Origin: Albidovulum sp.
Lineage (GTDB): Bacteria; Pseudomonadota; Alphaproteobacteria; Rhodobacterales; Rhodobacteraceae
Assembly: GCA_030837825.1 (NCBI GenBank)
Contig: JAUQYB010000104.1
Location: forward strand, 14,517-78,516
Length of the DNA: 64,000 bases
Reading direction: 5' to 3'
Positions 16,588 to 25,717 of this stretch are shown piece after piece. The notes beneath the pieces were generated by a model. It ran no database searches, was not told the origin of the DNA, and worked only from the letters and a program-made list of their open reading frames with translations. The position numbers and the translations under genes are program-made. Positions within the stretch are counted from its first letter, which is position 1. Every line of letters starts with the position of its first letter.

Positions 16588-17007
16588 TCAGGCCAGTTGG
16601 TCAGCCGTGGAATAGTGCAGCACCACCGGGATCACGGCGGCCTTCAGGCTCGCGGCGCCCTCAACCGGCAGATCGACCGGCCGCGGCGCTTCGGCCTCGA
16701 CCCAGTCGCAGAGCCCGCCCAGCGTGCGGTCGGCAGCGAGCGCCGCGCCGATGCTGGCGGTCAACGTGTCGAAGGCGGCGTCACGGTCGGCACCCTGCAC
16801 GACCGCCTCGATCTCGGCGCGGTGCTGGTAGTGGTAGGCCAGCGGCGAGAGGGTCACCTCGGGCGCGCCCGGTTCGCCGTCGCGCAGGATCAGCAGCCCC
16901 TCGGTCGGCACGCGCTCTGGCAGCACCTCGCCGCGGAGGGCGGTGGCGGGCAGCGCCGAAAGCCGCGCGTGCAGCGCGGTGAGGATGGTTTCGCGGGGGG
17001 TGGGCAT
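16588..17007 (-). CDS. Tail terminator/completion protein
   Basis: 139 residues, beginning MPTPRETILTALHARLSALP with a middle VTLSPLAYHYQHRAEIEAVV. This is the tail-completion type seen just before the tail tube gene in lambda-like phages and often mis-annotated as acyl-CoA transferase. It would cap the head-proximal end of the tail tube. It ends 24 bp before the tail tube gene. Upstream on the same strand comes an insertion of two rightward genes. Confidence 0.65.
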   Translation of the reverse strand: MPTPRETILTALHARLSALPATALRGEVLPERVPTEGLLILRDGEPGAPEVTLSPLAYHYQHRAEIEAVVQGADRDAAFDTLTASIGAALAADRTLGGLCDWVEAEAPRPVDLPVEGAASLKAAVIPVVLHYSTADQLA

Positions 17008-17133
17008 CTCTGACTGTTACCTTGGACGCGCGGCAAGAGCGCCACGTTGTGACCATGTTCTTGAAAGGCATAAGTTCTTGACCACCATCATCTCTATCGC
17101 GACGATGGTGCCGAAGATCGGCGGGAGACTCGG

Positions 17134-17883
17134 TTGTCCTACATCATTGCGCACGTAATTTTTGACAACACGGGAAACACTTACCCTGTGAACTGTCTCC
17201 GGACCGACTTGAAAATCGGAGATGAGGTTGTAGTCAAGATGAGCAACCGTCCACTTAAGTGGGCAAGGATTGCTGATATCAACTATCTCAATTGGAATTG
17301 CCAAAATACCATCGAGTGCTTGGCTTCGGAGGCCAAATTCACAAAAGATGGTATCGTCCTGCCGTCTGGAGACTCTCGAAGCGTTAACGGCTTGGCGCGC
17401 CCCTACGATTTAGCCGTTTTCCTATACAAGATTGGTTGGGTGCCTCGTCGCGCTGCCAGCAAGATGTACAGGATGGCCTATTCAGCGCAGAACAGAACTC
17501 AAACCTCTTTGATCCTCATGCGGAAGAATGGCATTGATGTTCAGATCATAAACGACACCTCAATGGATAAGATGATTCCTAATTCAGCCTTGTCAATTAG
17601 CCGAAGCGATGGCCCGTTCATTGGACAGCCGTTCCACGGCAGCCTGTCCAACATTCTTGAGCGCACGGCTGATTTTGCGCAAGCGTTTCTGCGAAATGAA
17701 GAAAATCTCGAGGCCATGGTGGAGCCGTTACAAACCACCAAAATCTTGCCGAAGCCGCCGCCCAAAGTGCGAGAAGGCGAGGACGACCTCTATTCTGCCT
17801 TAGGGGGTGCAGGCGAACCAATCTACCTTTCCGATGGTGTATGGCTGACCTCTGACGGTGGCGCACATGACTGGGGGAGATAG
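17134..17883 (+). CDS. Cargo protein of unknown function, first of an inserted pair
   Basis: 249 residues from TTG 17134, preceded by a GGGAG ribosome-binding site. The base composition is clearly lower in GC than the phage genes around it (many AAA, ATT, AAT codons), and it runs against the head-tail operon. The N-terminus (YIIAHVIFDNTGNTYPVNCL) suggests a beta-rich domain. The C-terminus GEPIYLSDGVWLTSDGG is shared with the next gene. There is no membrane segment or known catalytic motif. It is probably horizontally acquired cargo (a moron), perhaps for phage exclusion; the function is not known. Confidence 0.6.
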   Translation: MSYIIAHVIFDNTGNTYPVNCLRTDLKIGDEVVVKMSNRPLKWARIADINYLNWNCQNTIECLASEAKFTKDGIVLPSGDSRSVNGLARPYDLAVFLYKIGWVPRRAASKMYRMAYSAQNRTQTSLILMRKNGIDVQIINDTSMDKMIPNSALSISRSDGPFIGQPFHGSLSNILERTADFAQAFLRNEENLEAMVEPLQTTKILPKPPPKVREGEDDLYSALGGAGEPIYLSDGVWLTSDGGAHDWGR

Positions 17884-17933
17884 CAACTCAATCTCGCACT
17901 TTTTCCGAAAAATGAATCGAAGGGATTGGCACT

Positions 17934-18392
17934 TTGGCTGACATCAGCAGGTCCGACAAACTCACTACTTCTGATCGTGACGAGCAAACCAAGATGGTTT
18001 CTGGTCAGTATGTCTTGCTGCGTATTCTCCATGAAGGAGACAGCTACACGCTCATGACCGCCACAGCTAAGGAAGATGACGATTCATATCAAGCATATCC
18101 CAACCTCGAGAAACTGGTTGCTGCTGCTGAGGAGGTGCTAGGTCGGGGCGAGCACCACACCGACAATTGGGGGCGGCCGTACCTTTTATGCCGGGGGTTT
18201 GATCACCCCAAGGCAATTCGGGGCCTGGCGAACCTGATTGCGACGAAACTCGGACTTCCTTCCGTCGACGAGCCTTGGGCCGACGAAGAAATGCGAGAGA
18301 TTTACGACGAGTTTTCGGTCGGCGACGATGGTGAACCTGCCTACCTCTCGGACGGTGTTTACATAAGCAAGCGTGGCCGACTGTTTGAGTAG
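17934..18392 (+). CDS. Cargo protein of unknown function, second of an inserted pair
   Basis: 152 residues from TTG 17934, with AAGGGA upstream as ribosome-binding site, 50 bp after the first gene. It ends GEPAYLSDGVYISKRGRLFE, matching the C-terminal motif of its neighbour (G-E-P-x-Y-L-S-D-G-V), preceded in both by an acidic Tyr-containing stretch. The rest is acidic and helical with no recognised domain. The shared tail suggests a common origin of the tails or a common partner. The base composition is lower in GC than the phage genes. Confidence 0.6.
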   Translation: MADISRSDKLTTSDRDEQTKMVSGQYVLLRILHEGDSYTLMTATAKEDDDSYQAYPNLEKLVAAAEEVLGRGEHHTDNWGRPYLLCRGFDHPKAIRGLANLIATKLGLPSVDEPWADEEMREIYDEFSVGDDGEPAYLSDGVYISKRGRLFE

Positions 18393-18476
18393 GATCGCTG
18401 CCGACCCACAGTTTCGAATAGTGTGCGAGCCAGGATGCGTTTTTTCTGGCACGTCTCTGGCCGTGGTGATTTCCTT

Positions 18477-19109
18477 TCAATTCATCCGCCGCTCCACCCA
18501 GTTCGCCACGATCAGCCCCGGCACGCTGTCCAACGCCCGCTCCGCGTCCCGAGCGAGAGCCAGCCGCTTTGGCAGTTTCACCTGCGGCACGAGCAGGAAG
18601 ATCGGCGCGGTGACCTTTCCGCGCCCGGTCTTCGATCGCGAAACCACCGCCTGGCCTTTCGTGTTCAGCCGCCCCTCGGCCACCAGCAGGCTCGGTCCGG
18701 TGCGGCGATAGACGAAACGCAGGCGCAATCCGCGGCGTCGTTCCCATTCGCCGGGCGTGATCCGGCCGCCGCGCAGGGACTTGCCCGCAGCGGGCAGAGG
18801 GATCGCCAGCCAGAACCCGTCTTTCGACCGGATCAGCGGGCCGGTGTCGTGGGCGCCGATGATGACCGGGGCCTTGGACCAGACCAGCGCCGCGGCGTTC
18901 AGGCTCTCGCCGGCCTTCGGATAGGTCTGGCTACGGATCGAGTTCGCCAGCCGCCGGCCGAGCCCCGCGCCGGTGATCTGGCCGCGCCAGGCGGTCTTCA
19001 GCCCGGTCCCCGCCTCGCGCATCGCGGCAGTGACGGCCTTCTCGCCGGCCTTCACCTCGGCAGCCATGGCGGCGACGAGATCGGGTGTGATGTCGAGCTT
19101 CAGCTTCAT
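18477..19109 (-). CDS. DUF6441 family phage protein (minor tail or head-tail)
   Basis: 210 residues. The N-terminus MKLKLDITPDLVAAMAAEVK and the middle GFWLAIPLPAAGKSLRG fit the DUF6441 type found beside head-tail joining proteins. The C-terminus ends NWVERRMN. From its place between the head-tail joining gene and the tail terminator it may be a minor tail or neck component similar in position to lambda gpZ. It is basic and soluble. It ends 84 bp from the inserted cargo pair. Confidence 0.7.
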   Translation of the reverse strand: MKLKLDITPDLVAAMAAEVKAGEKAVTAAMREAGTGLKTAWRGQITGAGLGRRLANSIRSQTYPKAGESLNAAALVWSKAPVIIGAHDTGPLIRSKDGFWLAIPLPAAGKSLRGGRITPGEWERRRGLRLRFVYRRTGPSLLVAEGRLNTKGQAVVSRSKTGRGKVTAPIFLLVPQVKLPKRLALARDAERALDSVPGLIVANWVERRMN

Positions 19110-19114
19110 CGCGG

Positions 19115-19426
19115 TCAGGCCGGGCGCAGGTCGACGGTCCAGACGAGCCGCTCGCGGTCGCGGACGGGCTCGCCCTGGATGAGGAAGGCCTCGCCGTCGA
19201 TCTCGATGCGGTCGCCGGGGCGCGGGTTCGCGACCTCGGCGAGACGCAGGTCCAGCCGGGTGGTTTCCGACCAGAGGCGCGCCTCGCCGAAGTCGGTGAC
19301 GTCGTCCGGCCGGCGCAGGATCGCGCGGACCAGCGACGGTGCCCCGCCCTCGGTAGTGTAGACGACGTCGCGCGCCAGATGCGCGTCAGCGAAGAGCGCA
19401 TCCAGTGCCGCGGCGAAGGCGGTCAT
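19115..19426 (-). CDS. Head-tail joining protein
   Basis: 103 residues from ATG 19426, which overlaps the last base of the capsid gene stop. DVVYTTEGGAPSLVRAILRR and a C-terminal GDRIEIDGEAFLIQGEPVRD fit the lambda gpFII-like head-tail joining family. A longer in-frame reading upstream only repeats capsid sequence out of frame and was not used. It connects the filled head to the tail. Confidence 0.75.
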   Translation of the reverse strand: MTAFAAALDALFADAHLARDVVYTTEGGAPSLVRAILRRPDDVTDFGEARLWSETTRLDLRLAEVANPRPGDRIEIDGEAFLIQGEPVRDRERLVWTVDLRPA

Positions 19427-20439
19427 CAGGTCCGCCTGGCCTGTCGCAGCACCTGCGGGCGGGTGCAGATCGGGAGCGGGTTGCTCTCGATCTCGAGCCG
19501 CACCCACTCGTCGCGATCCCGGTCGGGGATCGTGCGGGCGTAGAGCGGCTGGCCGAGCGTGTTGACCGTCTCGAAGGTGTCGGCGGGGGCGTAGTAGATC
19601 TCGAAGAGCCCCTCGATGCCCTCGGGATAGATGAACGCCTTGTCGGTCGGGACCGTGAACCCGACGCCGCCCCGGTAGCGGCGGAAGGTGATCCCGCCGA
19701 AGCTGACCTCGTCGGCCACGCGGCCCCGCAGATCGGCCGCCGCGGCGGTGTTGAGATAGGTCTCCCGCACCTCCTTGTGGGCCACGAGATCGGCGAAGAA
19801 GGCCGAGCCGCATTCCGCGCGGATCTGCACGGCCCCGGCCGAGAGCCCGCCCATCGAGTCCTCGACGCTCTCGATGAGCGCCTGGCAGCGCTTTCGCAGT
19901 GCTCCCGAGGCGGGGCTCGCATTGTCGAGGTCGAAGTCGATCTCGGCCGCCGGCGTGATGCCGAACTCGGTGAAGTAGTTCACGACCGTGGCGTGGTCTT
20001 TCGGATCCTTCACCAGCCCCTGGATGCCGTTCAGCAGGTGGTACTCGAAGGTGGTCTCGGCGTCCTGGCGGAGCTTGCGCAGGCGGTAGGCCACCTCGGT
20101 CTGCACCTGCTGGGTAGCACTCTCCGAGCCGAAGTCGCGGACGGACTGGATTTCGGAGGCCCAGAGCACGTCCTGCTTCTTGAACTGCCGGCAGACGAAG
20201 GCGCGCATCTCGCGCCGGTCGGGCACCTGCTGCTCGTAGGCCGAACCGCGCTCCGAGAACGGGATCAGCGACAGCGTGCCGTCGCGGCTCTCGATCACGA
20301 CGGTGCGGGAGCGCACGCCGCGCGGGCTGAAGAGGTTCGAGCCCGAGAGCAGCGCGGGCTTGTAGGGGATGTTCTCGAGCGCACGGGTGAGCTCGACAAT
20401 GGTGAAGGCATCGCCTTCGAAGATGTCCATGGTGGCCAT
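19426..20439 (-). CDS. Major capsid protein, lambda gpE family
   Basis: 337 residues from ATG 20439, preceded by a strong AGGAGG site seven bases upstream; the frame is open further upstream but that part is low-complexity. MDIFEGDAFTIVELTRALEN, LIPFSERGSAYEQQVPDRRE and a C-terminal PDRDRDEWVRLEIESNPLP are characteristic of phage major capsid protein E. Length is close to lambda gpE (341). It forms the icosahedral shell with the decoration protein encoded next to it. Confidence 0.92.
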   Translation of the reverse strand: MATMDIFEGDAFTIVELTRALENIPYKPALLSGSNLFSPRGVRSRTVVIESRDGTLSLIPFSERGSAYEQQVPDRREMRAFVCRQFKKQDVLWASEIQSVRDFGSESATQQVQTEVAYRLRKLRQDAETTFEYHLLNGIQGLVKDPKDHATVVNYFTEFGITPAAEIDFDLDNASPASGALRKRCQALIESVEDSMGGLSAGAVQIRAECGSAFFADLVAHKEVRETYLNTAAAADLRGRVADEVSFGGITFRRYRGGVGFTVPTDKAFIYPEGIEGLFEIYYAPADTFETVNTLGQPLYARTIPDRDRDEWVRLEIESNPLPICTRPQVLRQARRT

Positions 20440-20521
20440 GAGGATGCCTCCTGTCTGGAGCGCGCCCAGCAAAAGTGGATGCCGGTTTTGCGTCCGGGCG
20501 CGCGTGAATATGGGGATTGGG

Positions 20522-20887
20522 TCAGCGGACGAGGATGCCCGCGGCGAGGAGCGCCGTGTGTGCGGCCGCGATCTCGCCCTCGCTGGGGGTGCCCGCGAAG
20601 ACGAGGTCGTGGCGGTTGACGATGGCGGGGCCGCGGACGACGGCGACGGCCGGTGCGTCGCCACCGGACGCATCCGCCTTGCCCCAGAGCACCGTCACGG
20701 CGGTCTCGGTGCCGTCGACGGCGGCCGGGTCGTGGGCGGCGTACTTGCCCGAGGCGGTGATCTTGCCCAGCACCGTTCCGGGCTCGAGCGTGCCCGCGGC
20801 GACAGTGATCGTCTCGCGGGTGTAGTCGCGGAAGGCTTCCCAGACGAGGAAGCCGCCGGGGTGTTTGCCTTCGACCAGCGTGGTCAT
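20522..20887 (-). CDS. Head decoration protein, lambda gpD-like
   Basis: 121 residues with HPGGFLVWEAFRDYTRETIT near the start and LEPGTVLGKITASGKY, the usual pattern of the HDPD head decoration family. It binds the outside of the expanded capsid and stabilises it. It lies between the protease and capsid genes, the lambda order (C, D, E), with an 82-bp gap to the capsid gene. Confidence 0.88.
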   Translation of the reverse strand: MTTLVEGKHPGGFLVWEAFRDYTRETITVAAGTLEPGTVLGKITASGKYAAHDPAAVDGTETAVTVLWGKADASGGDAPAVAVVRGPAIVNRHDLVFAGTPSEGEIAAAHTALLAAGILVR

Positions 20888-20891
20888 GGTG

Positions 20892-21917
20892 TCATCCTTT
20901 CAGCTTGAAGGTGCGGGCGACGATCTCGCCCCAGGGGCGCGCGGCCGAGGACCGGCCGGGCTGCGAGTGATGTGGCGCGATCTCGGGCTCGGCCTCGGCC
21001 TTGGCAGCAAGGAGCGCAGCGCGCACCTCGTCGAGGCTCGCGTCCTCTTCGAGGAAGCGGCCGGCCATCTGCGGATGGCCCGCGAGGCGGCAGAGATCGA
21101 CCACGGCGCGGGCATGCCCGATGGCCTGCGCGCGGATCGCGGCGGGATCGGGCGGCGCGCCGCTCGGCGGCGGGGTTTCGGCGGGCGGCTGCGGGGCATT
21201 GGAGGCGGCCGCCGGCTCGTCCTCGGCGTCCGCGACCTTGTCACCTTCGGTGGCGTCGTCGGTATCCTCGTTCGCTTCGACCTCGGCGCCATCGGCCGCG
21301 TCGTCTGTCTCCGGCTCAACCTCGACCGCTTCGACCAGCACCGGCGGCGCGTTGCAGAAGCGGCCGATGTCGAAGCGCGCGGCGATCCGGACGGGCTCGA
21401 TCAGCCGGTCGGCAAAGCCCTGCGCCACAGCGTCGGCGGCGTCGAACCAGGTCTCGGACGCCATGAGCGCGGATACCTCGCCGGGCGTCCGGCCGGATTT
21501 CGCGGCATAGCCCGCGACGAGGCTGCCCTTCACCTTGTCGAGCGCCTCGGCCATGGCGCGCATGTCCTCGGCCGTGCCCATCACGAGACCGGCGGGGTCG
21601 TGGATCATCAGGAAGGCGTTCTCGGGCATGACGATCTCGTCGCCCGCCATGGCAATGTAGGAGGCAGCCGAGGCGGCGATGCCGTCGATCCAGACCGTGA
21701 CCGGGCCCTCGTGGCGCTTCAGCGCGTTGTGGATCGCCACCGCATCGAAGACCGATCCGCCGGGGCTGTTCAGCCGCAGATCGACGGGCGTGCCGTCGGG
21801 CAGCGCGCCGAGTTCGGCGAGAAAGCCCTTCGCGGAGACCCCGTAGGCGCCGATCTCGTCATAGATCGCCACTTCCGCGCCGGTCCCCCGGGCGCGGATC
21901 GCATACCAGCTTGCCAT
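20892..21917 (-). CDS. Head maturation protease, ClpP-like (S14/S49 type)
   Basis: 341 residues from ATG 21917. The N-terminal 170 residues are ClpP-like: LNSPGGSVFDAVAIHNAL, Ser83 in DGIAASAAS as the likely nucleophile and His106 in MIHDPAG. The middle (about residues 205-280) is a Glu/Asp/Ala/Pro-rich linker, and the C-terminus is probably the scaffolding part (as in lambda gpC/Nu3), cleaved during capsid maturation. An internal start for a separate scaffold protein is possible, but I see no strong site. Confidence 0.9.
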   Translation of the reverse strand: MASWYAIRARGTGAEVAIYDEIGAYGVSAKGFLAELGALPDGTPVDLRLNSPGGSVFDAVAIHNALKRHEGPVTVWIDGIAASAASYIAMAGDEIVMPENAFLMIHDPAGLVMGTAEDMRAMAEALDKVKGSLVAGYAAKSGRTPGEVSALMASETWFDAADAVAQGFADRLIEPVRIAARFDIGRFCNAPPVLVEAVEVEPETDDAADGAEVEANEDTDDATEGDKVADAEDEPAAASNAPQPPAETPPPSGAPPDPAAIRAQAIGHARAVVDLCRLAGHPQMAGRFLEEDASLDEVRAALLAAKAEAEPEIAPHHSQPGRSSAARPWGEIVARTFKLKG

Positions 21918-21921
21918 GTCG

Positions 21922-23499
21922 TCACTCCTGTTCGGTGGCCGGATCGGTCGCCGCGGCGCCGTCGTCCGTATCGTTGCCGGCGCCATTGCCGGGCTCGGCC
22001 CGGGTCGCCGGTGTCGCGCGGGCGCCCTGCGTCTCGCCGGGGCTGGTGCGGTAGCGCAGGCCGAGCCCAGTCGCGCGCGCGGCGTCGGCCGCGTTCTCGC
22101 GGTCCACTTCCTCGATGTCGTAGCCGGTGGCCTCGACCACCTTGCGCCGCGAGGTGATACCGGCCTCCATCGCCAGCACCTGCGCCTGGATGTCCTTCAG
22201 CGGATCGACCCAGTCCCAGCGCGGCGGGATCCACTGCACCGGCCGCACTTCTGCCGGATCGGCGTCGAGCGCGCCCGAGAGCACCGCCGTCTCCAGCCAT
22301 CGCCGCCAGACCGCGCGGCAGAGCTGGTGCACGATCACGCCATGCTGCAGCTGGCCGATGCGGCGGCGGAACTCGACAAGCTCGGCCCTGAGGCTCGAGT
22401 AGTTCGCCTGCCGGACATCGCCGGTGACGAGGTGATAGGGCAGCCCCAGCGAGGCGGCGACCGAGAGCAGCGTCCGGTACTGGAACGCCTCGTAGCCGCC
22501 GCCGACATCCGCCGGCGACGAGAACTTCACGTCCTCGCCGGGCAGCAGCACCTGCATCGTGCCGGGCTCGAGGCTTGCGATGGCCGCGCCATCCAGATCC
22601 GCCTCCGCCTCGCCCAGCATCGGCTCCTCCGGCGCGGTCTTGGTGATGAAGCCGGCGAACATCGCCGCGGTCTTCTTCCGGTCCAGCTCGGCGTCGTCAT
22701 ACTGATCGAGCAGGAACAGCCGCACCATGGCCGGCGCGATATGCGGCAGCCCCCGGATCTGGCCCGCGTCGATGGGGCGATAGATGTGCAGCACGTCCGT
22801 CGCGGGCACGCGCACGGTCTCCGGGATCGCCATGCCCATGACCGGGCCGCCCTGATCGGTGCTGTCGCCCGGATGGCGCCGGCGGAAGTGATAGGCCACG
22901 CGCCGGCCGATCGCGTCGAACTCAATCCCGCAGCGGATGCGGTTGCCGTTGGCCGCCGTCTCCGTCTTCTCGAAGGGCAGCATCTCGGACTGGAGAAGCT
23001 GCAGCTGCAGCGGCACCAGCAACCCGTCCTCGGCCCGGCGCGGGCGCAGCCGGACGAAGCACTCGCCGGCGACGAACATCTCCCGCGCCACCATGGCCTG
23101 CAGGCCGTAGAAGTCGGTCAGACCGTCGGCGTCGGCCTCGTCGGTCCAGGCGAGCCAGAGCTGCTGCACCCGGTCGCGGAGATCCGCGTCTCCGATGAGC
23201 GACGAGGGCTTGATCCCGTCGCCGACAAGGTTCGCCGCGAAGGCCTCGCAGGCGTTGGCGGCATAGCCGTTGGTTACCACCAGCTCACGCGAGCGCGCCA
23301 GCAGCCGTGGGCCACCGGAGGCGACCAGCGCATTGATGTTTTCGAGCGGCGGGTTCCAGCCGCGCAGCCGGCGCTTCGCCATGGCGCCTTCGAGACGGGC
23401 GCGCAGTCCGGAGGGACCGTGGCTCCGGGGGAGCCGCGTAAGCCCGGAGGACGCGGGGCCGCTGGGACCGCGGCGGCGGAAGCGGTCGAAGAGGCCCAT
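21922..23499 (-). CDS. Portal protein, lambda family
   Basis: 525 residues. NPPLENINALVASGGPRLLA, RSRELVVTNGYAANACEAFA, LLQSEMLPF, DVLHIYRPIDAGQIRGLPH and QANYSSLRAELVEFRR are standard lambda-type portal motifs. The ring of 12 subunits forms the DNA entry vertex. The C-terminal 60 residues are Ala/Glu/Asp-rich and probably disordered. The start is 3 bp after the gpW-like gene stop. Confidence 0.93.
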   Translation of the reverse strand: MGLFDRFRRRGPSGPASSGLTRLPRSHGPSGLRARLEGAMAKRRLRGWNPPLENINALVASGGPRLLARSRELVVTNGYAANACEAFAANLVGDGIKPSSLIGDADLRDRVQQLWLAWTDEADADGLTDFYGLQAMVAREMFVAGECFVRLRPRRAEDGLLVPLQLQLLQSEMLPFEKTETAANGNRIRCGIEFDAIGRRVAYHFRRRHPGDSTDQGGPVMGMAIPETVRVPATDVLHIYRPIDAGQIRGLPHIAPAMVRLFLLDQYDDAELDRKKTAAMFAGFITKTAPEEPMLGEAEADLDGAAIASLEPGTMQVLLPGEDVKFSSPADVGGGYEAFQYRTLLSVAASLGLPYHLVTGDVRQANYSSLRAELVEFRRRIGQLQHGVIVHQLCRAVWRRWLETAVLSGALDADPAEVRPVQWIPPRWDWVDPLKDIQAQVLAMEAGITSRRKVVEATGYDIEEVDRENAADAARATGLGLRYRTSPGETQGARATPATRAEPGNGAGNDTDDGAAATDPATEQE

Positions 23500-23502
23500 C
23501 GA

Positions 23503-23718
23503 TCAGAGCCCCTTCACCGTCGTCACGCGGACCTGCCGGACGATCCGACGCCCCTCGGCCGCGGGGATCTCGCGATCCAGCGCCTCGACGGCCCGGTCGA
23601 TCTCGGCGACGCTGCGGTAGTCCACGGTCTTGCCGTCATAGCTGACCCGCGCCACGCCCGAGGACCGCTGCGCGGTCAGCGCGTCGCGGCGGGCGCGGAG
23701 CTCTGCGGCCGTGGCCAT
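23503..23718 (-). CDS. gpW-like head-tail connector protein
   Basis: 71 residues, MATAAELRARRDALTAQRSS with SYDGKTVDYRSVAEIDRAVE in the middle, the expected length and pattern of lambda gpW. It would attach to the portal after packaging. It lies between the terminase and portal genes with 4 and 3 bp spacing, matching the lambda order A-W-B. Confidence 0.88.
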   Translation of the reverse strand: MATAAELRARRDALTAQRSSGVARVSYDGKTVDYRSVAEIDRAVEALDREIPAAEGRRIVRQVRVTTVKGL

Positions 23719-23722
23719 TGGG

Positions 23723-25717
23723 TCACCTCATGTAGCTCGAGCGCACCGTGCGTCGGCGCGGCGTCGTTCGGGTTGGGGCGGATGGCGCCGTCGCTGGACC
23801 GGGCTCAGACCCGTCCTGCTTCGCCACCCCGAGCTGCGCTTCCAGATCGGCCCACCGCGCCTCGGGCCAGCGATCCGCCCCGAGGATCCACGCGGCCGCG
23901 CGGGCATAGACGCGCGTATCCAGCGCCTCGTTGCGTTCGCGCATCTTCTGCCATTCGAGCCGCGCGAAGCCACGCCTGGTCCGGACCGTCACCAGCTGCT
24001 CGGCGGTCAGCTGCTTCAGCCATTCACCGTCCGCCCAGTCTGGCAGGTGGATCGTCCCGGGCGGGCACAGTGCGCCCACCGCCTGTTCCTCCCGCGTCGG
24101 CCGGTCCTGCCGCAGGAAGCGATAGGTCTCGGCCTTGAAGGTCGAGGTGGCCACGGTCCAGAGCCGGGCGCCGCGCCGCAGCCGCTTGCCCGCGACGGTG
24201 GCGTCGACATAGGTCGGCCCGGTCACCGGGCTCGTCCGCGTGAACCCCTCGACGCCCTTCACCGGCGCGACTTGCGCGAACCCCACCTGGCGCGACCAGG
24301 CATAGACCGCGCTGGTCTCGTAGCCCGTGTCGATCGCGAGCCGGGCCATCGCCATCGGCTGACCCGAGGCATGCGTCCATGTCCGCCCGAGCAGCTCCGT
24401 CAGTTGCTGCCAGCAGGCCGGATCGCCGGGGCCGCCCTCGAGTACGAGGTGGTCGACGAGCCAGCTTTCCAGACCACGGCCCCAGGCCCAGACGTCTACC
24501 TCGATCCGGTCCTTCTGGACGTCGGCGCCCGCGGTCAGGAAGAGCCCGCGCTCGGGCACCGTTCCCGCCGGCCATGCCTCGCGCCGGTCCGCCAGCCGTT
24601 GCCAGTCGGGCGACTCGCCGGTTTCCATCCAGGTCTCGCCAAGTATGGTGTTCCGGAACGCCCGCATCGCCTCGTCGCTGCCCCGTGCCGCCTCATGCGC
24701 CCGCGCGATCCGCTGCCAGCTGAGCCACCCCACTGGCGAGTAGAGCGCCGAGAGGTGGTAGCCGACCGTCGCCGGATCGGTGGTCGTTGCCGTTGCGCGC
24801 CATTCGCCGCGCTCGAGCATCCGCGTCTTGTGGTGCTCCGCGATGGGCCGCTCGCAGCCCTCGCAGTGATATTCCGCCGTCTCGGGGCGGCCTTTCTGCC
24901 AGCGCAGTCGGTCGAACTTCAGCCACTGCATTGCGCCGCAATGCGGGCACGGCACGAAGAACCGCCGCTGGTCGCTGGCCTCGTACTCGCGCTCGATGCG
25001 CGACAGCCCCCGGATGGTGGGCGTCGAGACCAGCAGCACCTTGCGCCGGTGGGCGAAGGTCAGCGAGCGCGCCTCGGCCAGCGTGACCGGGTCGCCTTCC
25101 TCGTCGGCCGAGGCTGGATAAGCATCGACCTCGTCGAGGAAGATGTAGCGCGCCGGGGTCGATCGAAGCCCCACCGCCGAGTTCGCCCCGGTCATGATCA
25201 GGATGCCGCCCGCGAACTCCTTCGACAGCATCGTGTTGCCCGCATCGCGGGATCGCGCCGGCTTCACCCTCTCCCGCAGATCGGGGCTCTCGTCGATCAG
25301 CGGGTCGATCCGCTGGCGCGAGTTGCGTTTCGCCAGCTCCACCGTCGGCTGGACCGCGAGCATCGGCCCCGGCGCCTGATGGATGATGAAGCCGATCCAG
25401 TTATTGCCGGCCTCGGTCGCACCGACCTGCGCGGCCTTCATGAACACGATCCGCTGCGTGGGATCGCCGGGCGAGAGCCGGTCCATGATCTCGCGCATGT
25501 AGGGCGTGCGCGCGGTCCGGTACTGCCCGGGTTCGGCCGACGCGCGCGAGGCGAGTTTCCGGTGGCGGTCGGCCCAACTCGAGACGGTCAGGTCCGGGTC
25601 GGGGCGCAGGCCCCGCGACCAGGCGCGGAGCAGCGCGGCGGCGCCGTCGAACCCGACGAGATCGTCAGGCAAGCCCGGGTCGGATCTCCGCGAGGCTGTC
25701 GAGCTGGGCGCGGACAT
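23723..25717 (-). CDS. Terminase large subunit, GpA family
   Basis: 664 residues. KAAQVGATE (94-102) is the adapted Walker A, and YIFLDEVDAY (191-200) is Walker B. A zinc-knuckle-like CPHCG...CEGCERP follows near residues 257-287, and the C-terminal half is the nuclease domain. It cuts and pumps DNA into the head and fits the lambda gpA group, which makes cohesive ends. The ATG at 25717 overlaps the small subunit by 53 bp; a TTG at 25672 would give an 8-bp overlap and may be the true start. Confidence 0.93.
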   Translation of the reverse strand: MSAPSSTASRRSDPGLPDDLVGFDGAAALLRAWSRGLRPDPDLTVSSWADRHRKLASRASAEPGQYRTARTPYMREIMDRLSPGDPTQRIVFMKAAQVGATEAGNNWIGFIIHQAPGPMLAVQPTVELAKRNSRQRIDPLIDESPDLRERVKPARSRDAGNTMLSKEFAGGILIMTGANSAVGLRSTPARYIFLDEVDAYPASADEEGDPVTLAEARSLTFAHRRKVLLVSTPTIRGLSRIEREYEASDQRRFFVPCPHCGAMQWLKFDRLRWQKGRPETAEYHCEGCERPIAEHHKTRMLERGEWRATATTTDPATVGYHLSALYSPVGWLSWQRIARAHEAARGSDEAMRAFRNTILGETWMETGESPDWQRLADRREAWPAGTVPERGLFLTAGADVQKDRIEVDVWAWGRGLESWLVDHLVLEGGPGDPACWQQLTELLGRTWTHASGQPMAMARLAIDTGYETSAVYAWSRQVGFAQVAPVKGVEGFTRTSPVTGPTYVDATVAGKRLRRGARLWTVATSTFKAETYRFLRQDRPTREEQAVGALCPPGTIHLPDWADGEWLKQLTAEQLVTVRTRRGFARLEWQKMRERNEALDTRVYARAAAWILGADRWPEARWADLEAQLGVAKQDGSEPGPATAPSAPTRTTPRRRTVRSSYMR

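Noticed and set aside
17078..17106. TTGACC with a 17-bp spacer to GACGAT as a promoter for the cargo pair
   Set aside because: The -10 matches the consensus at only three of six positions; too weak to list.
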